From contig NZ_CP104964.1 in the NCBI RefSeq assembly GCF_025452235.1, positions 62,001-126,000 on the forward strand: a stretch of 64,000 nucleotides of DNA, read 5' to 3'. This DNA comes from Devosia neptuniae (GTDB taxonomy: Bacteria; Pseudomonadota; Alphaproteobacteria; Rhizobiales; Devosiaceae). Shown piece after piece: positions 1-8,227 of this stretch. A program made the translations under genes and the position numbers. Numbering within the stretch: the first letter of the stretch is position 1; the number at the start of each line of letters is the position of its first letter. The notes beneath the pieces were generated by a model. The model was not told where the DNA came from and ran no database searches. It saw only the letters and a program-made list of their open reading frames with translations.

Positions 1-333
1 AAGTGCGAACGTTCGTCAAACAGCCGAAATGGGGCGCGTTTCTGCCTGGCAGGTGTCGACTCCCCTACGGATATTCCGACGCCGCTAATGCCAACCCAAG
101 CGCACAACCGGCCAAGCAGCCAAGCAGTAGAGCACCAGACCAGGCGGCGGCTCCGGCAGCTCAGTAAGCTTGAACATCAAACGCTAGTGGCGACCTAAGG
201 GCCGCCTCCGACGTTAGCTGGCGAAGGCCAGGCCTGCCGAGCTGCTACACTGCCCGGCACCGATCTATCCAGTTCGAGTATCGTCGAAGTCAAGGATACT
301 TCGGGCCGGCCACGCCGCCCTCCAAACCCCTCG
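1..333. other. No gene recognised at the left edge
   Basis: No reading frame here has a convincing start, ribosome binding site or recognisable protein. It is the downstream flank of the small leftward gene at 334-570. Confidence 0.5.
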
Positions 334-570
334 TCATGTCCATTGATCGAATGGGCTAGCTGCCCACCAATAGTGGGTGAGCTGTGGCACCTGGGCCGTA
401 CGGGCCCAGTACCGCTCCTTGTGAGGCAGATCCACTCCGGACGCGGCAAAGCCGGCGCGAGCATCGTCGAGCCATGCCTCGAACTGTCGTTCGTTATTAG
501 CCGCGACAGTGAGTTCTTCGCGGCTCAGTTCGTTGCCGGCGTGGTCCTCTACCATATGGACGACTATCAT
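334..570 (-). CDS. Small hypothetical protein (78 aa)
   Basis: The ATG at 570 is preceded by a good Shine-Dalgarno sequence (CGGAGG, about 8 bases upstream), which is the main reason to call it real. The protein is acidic and rich in Trp and Tyr towards its C-terminus (ERYWARTAQ, HYWWAASPF), with no signal peptide or membrane segment. No family is recognised. It lies downstream of another small leftward gene (641-943) and could be co-transcribed with it. Function unknown. Confidence 0.5.
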   Translation of the reverse strand: MIVVHMVEDHAGNELSREELTVAANNERQFEAWLDDARAGFAASGVDLPHKERYWARTAQVPQLTHYWWAASPFDQWT

Positions 571-640
571 GGCGCTGTGCCTCCGCTGACGACAAGATCA
601 GCAACCATTGCGCCGCTGGTACAAGACAACAAGGGTCGGA

Positions 641-943
641 CTAGTGCCTTTGTTCCATCAACCTCTTGAATAGAGCCTTGTCAGCAACGCCCCTGGATGC
701 ATGTCCCCGCGTCTGGCTAATGTTCAAGACCACCAAGGTGTCGCCCTTCTGAAGGTCGGCCCCTCCGGCTATTGCCTCTCTGAGCCCTGGTGAATTCAAT
801 GTTGAGGTTAACAGGTAGAACGACGTGGTTTCGCACCACACCTCACCGACTGCCGCGGTCTCGATCGCTACTACCAGTGCGGCGTGGCGGGCGGCATAGT
901 CGGCACCGTCTTCAAGCACGAAGCTCACCGCAAAAAGTGACAT
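641..943 (-). CDS. Small hypothetical protein, possibly SinR/Cas2-like fold (100 aa)
   Basis: It begins MSLFAVSFVLEDGADYAARH and has a beta-alpha-beta pattern with a hydrophobic first strand, a helix of about 15 residues and a second strand ending in YLLTS. This resembles small ferredoxin-like proteins annotated as SinR family, distantly like Cas2. No CRISPR array or cas gene is nearby, so a CRISPR role is not implied. An AAGGA Shine-Dalgarno element precedes the ATG at 943. The fold assignment is inference from pattern only. Confidence 0.5.
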   Translation of the reverse strand: MSLFAVSFVLEDGADYAARHAALVVAIETAAVGEVWCETTSFYLLTSTLNSPGLREAIAGGADLQKGDTLVVLNISQTRGHASRGVADKALFKRLMEQRH

Positions 944-1164
944 CCGGTACTTAGTCCTTCTGAAAAGGGAAGGATATCAAACCGCAGGTGTCGGCACTAC
1001 CCCGGCGTCGGGCGGTTACAAGAGAGCGCCTCCCTTGGGCGCCGCTGATCTGAACGTCGTTGGTCCAGGCCTTGGCCTGTTGGCAATGACCAATCCCGGG
1101 CATCGTTGAGTCCCTGAAGTGCATTTGTGGCCTGCCCCGTGTTTAGTGTCTGCACTGCGCGGCT

Positions 1165-1189
1165 GGAACGTATCGTGGAGCGGGGCGTT
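1165..1189 (+). promoter_or_regulatory. Sigma-EcfG (general stress) promoter
   Basis: GGAAC at 1165-1169, a 16-base spacer and CGTT at 1186-1189 match exactly the alphaproteobacterial EcfG consensus GGAAC-N16/17-CGTT. The predicted transcription start is about 1196, giving a leader of about 14 bases to the TTG start of the permease gene at 1210. The match is seen directly; stress control is inferred from the established consensus. Confidence 0.75.
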
Positions 1190-1209
1190 GCCACGATGGA
1201 GTATCAACA

Positions 1210-3405
1210 TTGTCAGATCAACAGCACGACGCGGGCACCGCCAGTGCGAAGATATCGGTCTTCCAAGGGGTTGCCACCTTTGCCCTGATCGCGTCGCTGC
1301 TCTACTTAGGCGCTGGGATACTTGTGCCTTTGGTGCTTGCCACACTGCTGGCTTTTGCCCTGACACCCCTCGTCACTTCGCTTAATCGCCGGCTGCACCT
1401 GCCCGATCCACTTGCGGTCATTGTCGCTGTGGCGCTCGCGCTCGCGGCACTGGGGTTCTTCGCCTATGTCGCCGGTACCCAGATCGTCAATCTCACGCAG
1501 GAACTGCCCGGTTACCAGCAGATCATCTTGACCAAGGTCGCAGGTCTCCAGGCCCAGTTTGGTGAAAACACCCTTTTCGAGCAGATCAATAGCGTCATTT
1601 CCAGCGTCGCCGAGCAGACCTCAGGCAATGACGCCGACGCGCCACGTCGGCCCGGCGAGCCTATTCCGGTGACCATTTCCAACCAGATCGGCCCGGTCGG
1701 AATCATCGGCTCCGTACTTGGTTCGATCGTCGGGCCGGTGGCGACCGTCGCCATTGTTGTAGTATTCCTGATCTTCCTGCTCTTGGGCCGGGGCGACCTG
1801 CAGGAACGCTTTATCCGCTTGGTCAGCGCCGGCCGGTATTCCAAGACGAATATTGCCATTGCTGATGCCAGCCATCGGGTCGGGCGCTACCTGCTGATCC
1901 AACTTGGCGTCAACATTACTTACGGCATCATATTCGGCGTTGGTCTGTGGCTGATAGGGGTTCCCAGCGCGGTGCTCTGGGGACTTCTGATCATCCTTTT
2001 TCGCTACATTCCCTTTGTCGGCGCATTGATCATTGCAGTGGTGCCGTTCCTTCTGGCCTTTGCCGTTGATCCTGGCTGGAATATGCTGCTGCTATCCGTC
2101 GGCCTTTTTCTGCTGCTTGATTTGACTACGGCCAATGTCATCGAACCGCGCCTCTATGGATCAAGCACCGGCGTATCACCCATCGCCATCCTGCTCTCAG
2201 CTATGTTCTGGGCTACGCTATGGGGGCCGGTCGGACTGATCCTCGCTACCCCGATGACGGTGTGCCTCGTGGTCATTGGGCGTCACCTACCGCAATTTCA
2301 GTTCTTTGAAACCCTCTTGGGCAGCGAGCCTGTCCTCACCTCCGCCGAGCGCCTCTACCAGCGAATGATGAAGGGTGATGCGGAGGGTGCCATCGACATT
2401 GCTGAGGACTATGTAGAGGACCATGGTGCCGGCCGTTTCCTGAACGAGGTAATGATGCCGTCGCTTTCGTTGGCCCACAGCGAATTGTCGGACCGGGCCG
2501 AAGCCTTGCCCCAGCGCCGCCAGTTGGTGCAGTCCTTCGAGGCCGTGATCAATGAGGTCGCCCCCATCAAATGGCCCGAACAGAGCAAGCTGCTGCTGAT
2601 CGGCGGTCGCACCGAAATCGATGAGTGCGCCGCAATGCTGGTGGCGCACCGGCTGGCCGAGGAGGAACTGCAATGTCGTGTCCTTCCGCCTCTTGCCATT
2701 CGTCAGGAAGCCATCGGCCGCCTCGACACAGATGGGGTAGAGGTTATAGTGCTGGTCTTCATGGGCACCGACATCCGCGCTCAGGCACGATACGTGTCAC
2801 GTCGCCTGGGCCGCATGGCGCCCGATGTCCGCATTCTGGTCTGCGCGCTCAATGAAGCAAGCGGCGGCGAGACGCACGAGACGCTGCATGTCGATGCCAT
2901 TTTCCGTACTGTGGAGGACGTGGTAGAGGGCGCGCTGCTTCGTGACATGCGCGAGCAGCAGGTCGATCGCGCCCGGGTGCACAAGAGGATGCCGTTCCTA
3001 GGCGCGGGTCGCGGCAACGATGAGCTGGGTCGAGCCATCCAGCAGATCGCCGACGATTTCGACATCCCAGTCGCGGCCATAAACCTGTTGACCGACGAGC
3101 GGCACCTCGAAGACGTTGACGCCTATGGCCTCACCAGTATCGTGGCGGAGACCCGCCAGCCGCTGGTTGTGTTGTCCGGTGCACCTCATCCGCTGGTTGG
3201 CGAGAATGCCTATCTTCAGACCAACGGCATCGACCTCTATGCAGGCGCCCCACTGATCCTGCCGGATGGAGAATGCGTCGGGGCCCTGGTACTGCTCGAT
3301 TACGATCCGCGCACCTTCACCGATAAGGACGTGGCGCGTCTGGTTGCCGCAGCCGACGACCTGGTGCTTCGTTTCGGGGGCCAGGAGGCGGCCACAATTC
3401 CGTAA
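1210..3405 (+). CDS. AI-2E family transporter with C-terminal GAF-like region
   Basis: An inner-membrane permease of the AI-2E/PerM (UPF0118) family. Residues about 18-85 hold paired membrane helices, about 160-195 a further helix, and 210-345 the conserved helical block with RYIPFVGALI and the NVIEPRLYGSSTGVSP motif typical of the family. Usual family length is about 350 aa; this protein has 731. The extra half is soluble: about 440-560 looks like an alpha/beta domain, and about 600-725 looks GAF-like (IPVAAINLLTDE, GAPLILPDGECVGALVLLD). The start is a TTG at 1210, chosen because it is the first in-frame start after the EcfG promoter. Substrate unknown; a sensory tail on a stress-induced permease is the notable feature. 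Confidence 0.85.
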   Translation: MSDQQHDAGTASAKISVFQGVATFALIASLLYLGAGILVPLVLATLLAFALTPLVTSLNRRLHLPDPLAVIVAVALALAALGFFAYVAGTQIVNLTQELPGYQQIILTKVAGLQAQFGENTLFEQINSVISSVAEQTSGNDADAPRRPGEPIPVTISNQIGPVGIIGSVLGSIVGPVATVAIVVVFLIFLLLGRGDLQERFIRLVSAGRYSKTNIAIADASHRVGRYLLIQLGVNITYGIIFGVGLWLIGVPSAVLWGLLIILFRYIPFVGALIIAVVPFLLAFAVDPGWNMLLLSVGLFLLLDLTTANVIEPRLYGSSTGVSPIAILLSAMFWATLWGPVGLILATPMTVCLVVIGRHLPQFQFFETLLGSEPVLTSAERLYQRMMKGDAEGAIDIAEDYVEDHGAGRFLNEVMMPSLSLAHSELSDRAEALPQRRQLVQSFEAVINEVAPIKWPEQSKLLLIGGRTEIDECAAMLVAHRLAEEELQCRVLPPLAIRQEAIGRLDTDGVEVIVLVFMGTDIRAQARYVSRRLGRMAPDVRILVCALNEASGGETHETLHVDAIFRTVEDVVEGALLRDMREQQVDRARVHKRMPFLGAGRGNDELGRAIQQIADDFDIPVAAINLLTDERHLEDVDAYGLTSIVAETRQPLVVLSGAPHPLVGENAYLQTNGIDLYAGAPLILPDGECVGALVLLDYDPRTFTDKDVARLVAAADDLVLRFGGQEAATIP

Positions 3406-3407
3406 GG

Positions 3408-3603
3408 TCGCTGAATGACCGCCTCGGTCGCATCACCAAGATGGGTGATCGGTATTGAGGAAGCTCTTGGTGATCGGCGCGACCTCTCTGGTCCGCCGGG
3501 CCAGGTACAAGCCCGAGGCGGCCGATCCCTACCGTCTGGCATTGCTTGCCCGAAAGCCGGCGCGTGTTGCGAGCGTGGCCATGGCCAACAAAATGGCCCG
3601 CGT
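3408..3603 (+). pseudogene. IS110 family transposase, C-terminal remnant
   Basis: The translation reads through two frames. From 3408 one frame gives NDRLGRITKMGDRY, then after a one-base deletion near 3456 the next frame gives LRKLLVIGATSLVRRARY and LALLARKPARVASVAMANKMARV. This is the C-terminal block of IS110 transposases (GDRYLRxLLVxGA...LLxRKPxxVAAVALANKxAR). The N-terminal DEDD catalytic domain is absent. The similarity stops exactly where the dispersed GCATAATATGCGG motif begins at 3604, so that motif marks a junction inside the former element. Confidence 0.75.
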
Positions 3604-3622
3604 GCATAATATGCGGTTTGGA
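3604..3622 (+). repeat. Dispersed border motif, copy 1
   Basis: GCATAATATGCGGTTTGGA, one of five copies of a short motif (consensus TTCGCATAATATGCGGTCGG) in this window. The core GCATAATATGC is palindromic. It interrupts the IS110 remnant. Confidence 0.6.
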
Positions 3623-3727
3623 ACGGCGGCAGTTTCCAACTTCATTGCCGTTCTTCAAGCACTCATGTGCGTGCGAAATTCCAAAAGCTGCCCTGTCGCT
3701 CACTCGCCGCTCTGGTAGGCTCCGGGT

Positions 3728-3946
3728 CTAGTCCACGTCCAATCCGACATCGTACCTGGTGGGATGGTTTTGTTTGGCTCGGCAGGTCATAGAGATTGAG
3801 CATACATTATGAGGTGGTTGGGCAACTGGCTCGTCGGCAATAGAGACGTCATCAAGCCCAGGCTCCGTTCGCTCCTCGCTCTGAGTGGGTCGGAACAGAG
3901 TTGGCGCCAGAGCGACGACGGCCGCGAAAGCAACGCAGTTACCCAT
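3728..3946 (-). CDS. Possible small secreted protein (72 aa), end of kinase operon
   Basis: The ATG at 3946 overlaps the last codons of the response regulator gene, a layout typical of translational coupling. The N-terminus (MGNCVAFAAVVALAPTLF) could be a signal peptide, followed by an acidic region with two Cys. No family is recognised. It could equally be a chance frame. Confidence is low. Confidence 0.3.
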   Translation of the reverse strand: MGNCVAFAAVVALAPTLFRPTQSEERTEPGLDDVSIADEPVAQPPHNVCSISMTCRAKQNHPTRYDVGLDVD

Positions 3947-4394
3947 CCATCAGGTAGCTTCTGATCATCCTCACTAAGACGTTGGCGGGATAGGGCTTCT
4001 GCAACCACCCAATAGGATAAGCTGGGGCGGCTCGATTCCGAGTTTCGGTATCGTTGGCATGGGCAGACGAAAAGATTGAACGCAGGCGGAGGGTGGTGAA
4101 AAGCTCTATGGCTGTATCAACACCATCCTTTCGACCCGCGAGCCTGATATCTGTAATGGCGAGATCTGGGAGTTCGGATGCTGCTAACGATAGTGCCTCC
4201 TCGGCGGTAGCAGCGATGCCGACGACCTCAAATCCTGCATCGAGGAGACGATTTTCCAGCTCAAGAGCGATCAGGAATTCATCCTCCACAATGAGTATCC
4301 GGAGCGTTCCTGTAGGGCTTGGAACTGGCCTGTTTATGGCGGCAGGTTCTCGATTAATGCGGGCAGGTTTGTCGCCAATTGCAAGCCAGGTCAT
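3939..4394 (-). CDS. Single-domain response regulator
   Basis: A 151-aa receiver (REC) protein. The acidic pair is in LIVEDEFLIALELENRLL, the phospho-acceptor Asp in LAITDIRLAG, the conserved Ser in FSSAHAN and the Lys in LQKPYP. About 35 poorly ordered residues precede the domain and there is no output domain, so it probably acts as a phosphate relay or through protein contacts. A longer in-frame start would overlap the kinase gene; the ATG at 4394 lies 13 bases after the kinase stop and is preferred. It is the likely partner of the kinase at 4408-5808. Confidence 0.85.
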   Translation of the reverse strand: MTWLAIGDKPARINREPAAINRPVPSPTGTLRILIVEDEFLIALELENRLLDAGFEVVGIAATAEEALSLAASELPDLAITDIRLAGRKDGVDTAIELFTTLRLRSIFSSAHANDTETRNRAAPAYPIGWLQKPYPANVLVRMIRSYLMDG

Positions 4395-4407
4395 CAAGTC
4401 GCTACTT

Positions 4408-5808
4408 TCAGTCTGACTGCCGGTCCGCGAATCTAACCGTGCATTCCGCTCCGGCCCCCGGAGCGACCGAAAACGATCCTCGTAGCTGGCGCACAAGCCC
4501 AGACACCAGCCCCGTGCCTGACGAACGCCGTCCGGTGTCCGCAAAGTTAAAGCCCGGACCGTCATCCCGCACGCGGAGAACAAAGTCCCCGTCGGTCCGG
4601 GCAAGCGAAACCCAAATCTGACAGCTTCCGGCATGGTCGCAGCCGTGCTTTGCCGCGTTGGTCAGGAGTTCATTGATGATTAGGGCCAACGGCATGGTTG
4701 CGTCATTCGGCAAGAACTTGGCGGCAACGTCGATGTTAAGTGTGACCTTGTCGGAAAACGCTTGGCTAGCGCTCTTGCATACGGCATCGACGAAATCGCG
4801 AGCGTCCACTCCAGACCGGCTATGCTCGGTGTAGAGGGTCTGCTGGGCAGCGGCCATCGCCCCTACGCGCTGAGCAGCATTCCCCAGAACGGCGCGAGCC
4901 TCGGTACTCTTGCTTTCCCGTTCAGCCGAACGGATCAACGAATAGAGCATGGCCATGTTGTTTTTGACGCGGTGATTGAGTTCATCGAGCAAAAGCTTCT
5001 GGTTCGTTTCCGCCAGCTTCCGGTCGCTGATATCCACCAACATATTCACCGCGCCCACAAGTTCACCACGCTCGTTCCGCATCGGTGTGGGAAAGGGCAG
5101 GAACGGGAACATGGTACCGTCGGGTCGCTGCGCCATGGCTTCCACGCCGCGGATCGGCCGATTCTCCTTCAAAGCGATCGCCATCGGGCATTCATCATGG
5201 GGAAGGGGCTGCCCGTCGCCCGTAAACAGGCGGAAAGTGACGCACCACTCATCCACACCAATGACGGGCTCTCGACCGGCAAGCTCGGCAGCAGCCTTGT
5301 TGTAGTAGGTGATCTTGCCCTGTGCGTCGGTGGTGTAGACAGCTGCCGGAAGCGCCTCGAGGATCTGATGCATTTCCTCGTCTTTGCGGGCCAATTGCCG
5401 TCTGACCTCCACGATCTCTGTGACGTCACTCGTAAAGCAACGCGTGTTGAGGAACTGCCCATCGCGAAACTGCGCGCTGGAGGTGATCTCGACATGCTTG
5501 ATAGAGCCGTCCTTGGCCCGCAGACGCGCCGGAAAGCGGACCAGCTTTTCCCCCGCGGCGAGCCGGTCCAGTATTTCGGCTATCGTCTCGGAATCTGCAT
5601 GGAACTCGGAAATCTGCCGACCAATGTACTCCTCGGCCGTGTAACCGAGCAGATCTAGCTCTGCTCGATTGGCGCGCAGGATGGACCCATCGCTCCCCAC
5701 CAAATGCAGGGGAAGAGCACCATTCTCAAAAAAGTCCTCGTAATCTTCTGAAGATATTTCCCGCCTAGGGACTTCGAAACTGTCCCTCATTAGCCCAACA
5801 TTGCTCAT
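4408..5808 (-). CDS. PAS-PAS sensor histidine kinase, HisKA_2 type
   Basis: A 466-aa soluble kinase. PAS domain 1 spans about residues 25-140 (LHLVGSDGSILRANRAELD) and PAS 2 about 145-270 (DEEMHQILEALPAAVYTTDA). The dimerisation/phosphoacceptor region follows with the His in LDELNHRVKNNMAMLYSLI, and the ATPase domain carries the N-box NELLTNAAKHG and the G-box DDGPGF. This is the HisKA_2/HWE-like group common in Alphaproteobacteria. No membrane segments, so it senses a cytoplasmic signal. It is followed after 13 bases by its probable response regulator. Confidence 0.9.
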   Translation of the reverse strand: MSNVGLMRDSFEVPRREISSEDYEDFFENGALPLHLVGSDGSILRANRAELDLLGYTAEEYIGRQISEFHADSETIAEILDRLAAGEKLVRFPARLRAKDGSIKHVEITSSAQFRDGQFLNTRCFTSDVTEIVEVRRQLARKDEEMHQILEALPAAVYTTDAQGKITYYNKAAAELAGREPVIGVDEWCVTFRLFTGDGQPLPHDECPMAIALKENRPIRGVEAMAQRPDGTMFPFLPFPTPMRNERGELVGAVNMLVDISDRKLAETNQKLLLDELNHRVKNNMAMLYSLIRSAERESKSTEARAVLGNAAQRVGAMAAAQQTLYTEHSRSGVDARDFVDAVCKSASQAFSDKVTLNIDVAAKFLPNDATMPLALIINELLTNAAKHGCDHAGSCQIWVSLARTDGDFVLRVRDDGPGFNFADTGRRSSGTGLVSGLVRQLRGSFSVAPGAGAECTVRFADRQSD

Positions 5809-6249
5809 CCGCCGCCCCTGCGTGACATCAACCTACGGTTCGTCAACCAAGCTCAACCCACCTGCCGTTCAATGGTTCCCGGACGCTTGCCTTGGGGACT
5901 GCGCCTGTCCGGGTGGCTTAGATGGTTCCTCGCCGGCTGGTGGGCGTTTGGGAGGAGGCCTCACCCGGTAACGAGGTGGATCCTTTGGCGAGCATACTCA
6001 CGTCCTGAATTGCGTAGATGGCCTATTCGTCGCCGAATAGTGTTCGGCACGGGTGGAACTTCCTTTACTTGTCCCCAAATAAATGAAATAAGTGCCTCAC
6101 GTTTTCAGCCATCGTTGGCTGCCTGTTCTGCCGGTTTTCGGCCCCTGGCTACCTCCTTATTTTGCGAACGTTTAGAATCCATTGGCGTCTTGCCTTTGGA
6201 CAATCTGCCCGCTCGCTTCAGCTCCGGGCTACATTACAGGACTATTCAA
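5809..6249. other. Intergenic region, probable cold-shock gene leader
   Basis: About 440 bases between the divergent kinase and cold-shock genes. A reading frame runs in phase with the cold-shock protein from 5872 but has no family resemblance, so it is taken as untranslated leader. Long structured leaders are usual for cold-inducible csp genes. No specific promoter could be assigned. Confidence 0.4.
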
Positions 6250-6456
6250 ATGATCAACGGCACCGTCAAGTTCTTCAACACGACCAAGGGTTTTGGTTTC
6301 ATCTCCCCTGAAGGCGGCGACAAGGACGCTTTCGTCCATATCTCCGCGGTTGAGCGTTCGGGCCTGAACGGCCTCTACGAGAACGACAAGGTCACTTATG
6401 AACTTGAGACCGGCCGCGATGGCAAGGTTTCGGCAACCAACCTGACTCTAGTCTAG
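6250..6456 (+). CDS. Cold-shock protein (CspA family)
   Basis: A 68-aa single cold-shock domain protein that binds single-stranded RNA and DNA and melts secondary structure. Both RNA-binding motifs are visible: RNP1 as KGFGFI and RNP2 as DAFVHIS. The length matches the family. An in-frame extension to 5872 is rejected because the fold starts at MINGTVKFF and an AGGA element sits about 8 bases before the ATG at 6250. A rho-independent terminator follows within 10 bases, so it is monocistronic. Confidence 0.95.
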   Translation: MINGTVKFFNTTKGFGFISPEGGDKDAFVHISAVERSGLNGLYENDKVTYELETGRDGKVSATNLTLV

Positions 6457-6464
6457 CATCTTTA

Positions 6465-6485
6465 CCGGGCCTCTTGGCCCGGTTT
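6465..6485 (+). terminator. Rho-independent terminator of cold-shock gene
   Basis: A perfect 7-bp stem CCGGGCC / GGCCCGG with loop TCTT, followed by TTT, begins 8 bases after the stop codon. Confidence 0.8.
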
Positions 6486-6552
6486 GCCTCCCACTGGTCG
6501 AGGCACCGATCGCGCCCGCGCGGCGAATTCTTCAACTTCCAGTCCGTCATCG

Positions 6553-6585
6553 GCCGCGCGCCCTATCTCGGGCGCGTGGCTTTTT
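6553..6585 (+). terminator. Strong terminator-like hairpin before the 80-aa gene
   Basis: An 11-bp stem (one G-T wobble) with a 6-base loop (6564-6569), followed directly by TTTTT at 6581-6585. It lies 22 bases before the ATG at 6608, so it could end read-through from the cold-shock gene or act as an attenuator in the leader of the next gene. Confidence 0.7.
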
Positions 6586-6607
6586 GGCCACCCAAGGATC
6601 GAATATC

Positions 6608-6850
6608 ATGGAAAACTTCAATTTCGGCGCCCGAGCGGAACTCTTTGCTAGCCGTCGCTATGCCAAGACCAACCAGACCCAGTATCGGCGCTTCAGAACG
6701 GCCGCCGAGGCCGTACAGTTCGTCATCGAAGAGCTGCCAGTTGCAGCTCGAGCGGGATCCTACCTTGAGGTTAACGAGCAGCGCTTTGAAGGCGGCACCA
6801 TCCAGGCGCTCTACGATCACGCCGCATATCCCCTAGAGCGTGAACACTGA
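6608..6850 (+). CDS. Conserved-looking small hypothetical protein (80 aa)
   Basis: Begins MENFNFGARAELFASRRYAK, with AAGGA about 10 bases upstream of the ATG. It has a compact alpha/beta look with a central AAEAVQFVIEELPVAARAG helix and ends in YPLEREH. No membrane segment or signal. The family is not recognised. It sits just behind a terminator-like hairpin, so its expression may depend on read-through. Confidence 0.6.
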   Translation: MENFNFGARAELFASRRYAKTNQTQYRRFRTAAEAVQFVIEELPVAARAGSYLEVNEQRFEGGTIQALYDHAAYPLEREH

Positions 6851-6861
6851 CCACAATCTGA

Positions 6862-7308
6862 CCACCGGGCGGGCCACTGCCTGGTCAAACGACGGTGGCG
6901 GCGGCTTTGCTGGGTGACCTGCTCTCGGTCCTCCTGGCGTCCTATGACGACTTGGGCGCCTTCAGCGGGCGCATTCGGGTTTCAGTGCCGCGCATGGTGG
7001 TGGGCGAAATGGCAACGACGACACTGGCATTGATCGTCCACGAGCTTGCCACAAACTCGTTGAAATACGGAGCTCTATCCCTGCCGACGGGTTTGGTCGA
7101 TGTGTCCTGTTCCGCCAGGGACGATGCTGTCACGGTCGTTTGGACCGGCGGCCCACCGGTCGTGCAGTCCACCGCGCCCGCCGGTTATGGCACCCGGCTT
7201 GTCGAGCGCAGTATCACCAGCGCCCTGCGCGGTTCAATCCAGTACGATTGGGCTGAGGATGGCCTCGTCGTCACGCTCAAGATTAATCCGGAACGCCTCG
7301 CGGTCTGA
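6862..7308 (+). pseudogene. HWE-family histidine kinase, 5'-truncated
   Basis: Only the C-terminal half remains: the LPGQ linker, LLGDLLSVLLASYDD, the ATPase N-box HELATNSLKYGALS and the end of the ATPase domain. It aligns throughout with the intact HWE kinase at 56603-57604. The phospho-accepting His region and PAS domain are missing, and an in-frame stop lies at 6859. The family motif WTERGGP has lost two residues (a 6-bp deletion gives WTGGPP); the second repeat copy at 51861 retains them. A GTG at 6895 could start a 137-aa remnant, but a functional kinase is excluded. Confidence 0.8.
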
Positions 7309-7319
7309 GGCAGATGCGC

Positions 7320-7646
7320 CTAGTCGAACAGATGAAGTTCGCCTGCAGCACGGTTCGCCTCATCCATTGACGCGTCGAGCGTGGCCTTGAGGATGCGCAG
7401 TTCGGCCTTGAGCCGAGGGCTCAGGTCCAGCACCTGCCATTCGGCGAGCTTCTGCTGCCATTCTGCAACCTCGACGATCAGCTGGCGAGAGCGATCGAGC
7501 GTTTCGGGATTGGAGTGAACGGCAGCCCGTTCAGCATTCTCTGCCAGCTCGACCAATTCGACAGTGCTGACAACCCAGGTGGGAAGCGCTGTGCGCACGG
7601 TTTCGATTTGCGAGACGATGTCTGCGTCGGCCGGATAGTCATGCAT
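7320..7646 (-). CDS. Hypothetical helical protein, copy A (108 aa)
   Basis: Predicted almost wholly alpha-helical and acidic (VVSTVELVELAENAERAAVH, AEWQQKLAEWQVLDL, LKATLDASMDEANRAAGELH). The start is placed at the ATG at 7646 rather than an upstream in-frame start at 7694, because the shorter product begins cleanly as MHDYPADAD. It is divergent from the response regulator at 7766. An identical-length copy is at 52108-52434 and a decayed relative lies at 8228-8392. Family not recognised. Confidence 0.6.
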   Translation of the reverse strand: MHDYPADADIVSQIETVRTALPTWVVSTVELVELAENAERAAVHSNPETLDRSRQLIVEVAEWQQKLAEWQVLDLSPRLKAELRILKATLDASMDEANRAAGELHLFD

Positions 7647-7731
7647 AATGGGTCTTTCCGCGCGGCGTTGCGAAGTGCATACGACGCCGCTCACTCAACT
7701 CCGGCATCCAACGAATGGTTGCCAGGGACAA

Positions 7732-7754
7732 CTCAGGTGCCAAACGCACCTGAG
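7732..7754 (+). promoter_or_regulatory. Hairpin in the response regulator leader
   Basis: A perfect 9-bp stem CTCAGGTGC / GCACCTGAG with loop CAAAC ends 11 bases before the ATG at 7766, close enough to affect ribosome access. In copy B one base of the left arm is changed, breaking one pair. Could instead be a dimeric operator between the divergent genes. Confidence 0.5.
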
Positions 7755-7765
7755 AGATTTCCCAA

Positions 7766-8146
7766 ATGACTGGCCCGATTGTCGTTCTCGTTGTCGAGGA
7801 CGACGCGATCACCCGCATAAACATCGTGGATGCCCTGCACGACGAGGGCTTCAAGGTTCACGAAGCGCCAACCTCTGAAGAGGCTCTGCAAACCTTGGAC
7901 GCTGAACTAGGGGTGGATTGTCTCCTCACCGATGTAGACTTGGGAGCCGGCCTGGACGGCCTGCGCCTAGCGTCGCAGGCTCGCGGAAATTTCCCATTGG
8001 TCGAGATCGTCGTCGTGTCGGGCCAGCTGCGACAGATGCCGACTGACGTGCCCGATGCACGGTTCTTCATCAAGCCCTACGATCCGGCAACCATTGCGGA
8101 CGCGGTGCGTGCCATGGTCCTTGAAGGCCGTAATCGCAACCGCTGA
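7766..8146 (+). CDS. Single-domain response regulator
   Basis: A 126-aa receiver domain with no output domain. Acidic residues in VLVVEDDAITRIN, phospho-acceptor Asp in CLLTDVDLGAGLDG, Ser in IVVVSGQ and the conserved Lys in FFIKPYD are all present. Such regulators are often paired with HWE kinases; here the adjacent kinase (6862-7308) is truncated, so any partner must be elsewhere. In repeat copy B this gene is reduced to its first seven codons by the internal deletion. Confidence 0.85.
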   Translation: MTGPIVVLVVEDDAITRINIVDALHDEGFKVHEAPTSEEALQTLDAELGVDCLLTDVDLGAGLDGLRLASQARGNFPLVEIVVVSGQLRQMPTDVPDARFFIKPYDPATIADAVRAMVLEGRNRNR

Positions 8147-8227
8147 AGCGGTCCTCGGCGGGGCCATTGTGTTCCAGACTCAGGGATGCCTCGGACGTCT
8201 ACCAGCCAGATGTCATCAGGGGCAGAT

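Noticed and set aside
641..943. Cas2 protein
   Set aside because: Only a loose fold resemblance; no cas1, array or other cas gene nearby.
4762..5658. 298-aa open frame antisense to the PAS kinase
   Set aside because: The kinase on the other strand has clear domains throughout; the antisense frame resembles no protein.
5950..5958. A second anti-Shine-Dalgarno sRNA (minus-strand CCTCCTCCC)
   Set aside because: Only one motif copy, no matching hairpin set and no nearby terminator.
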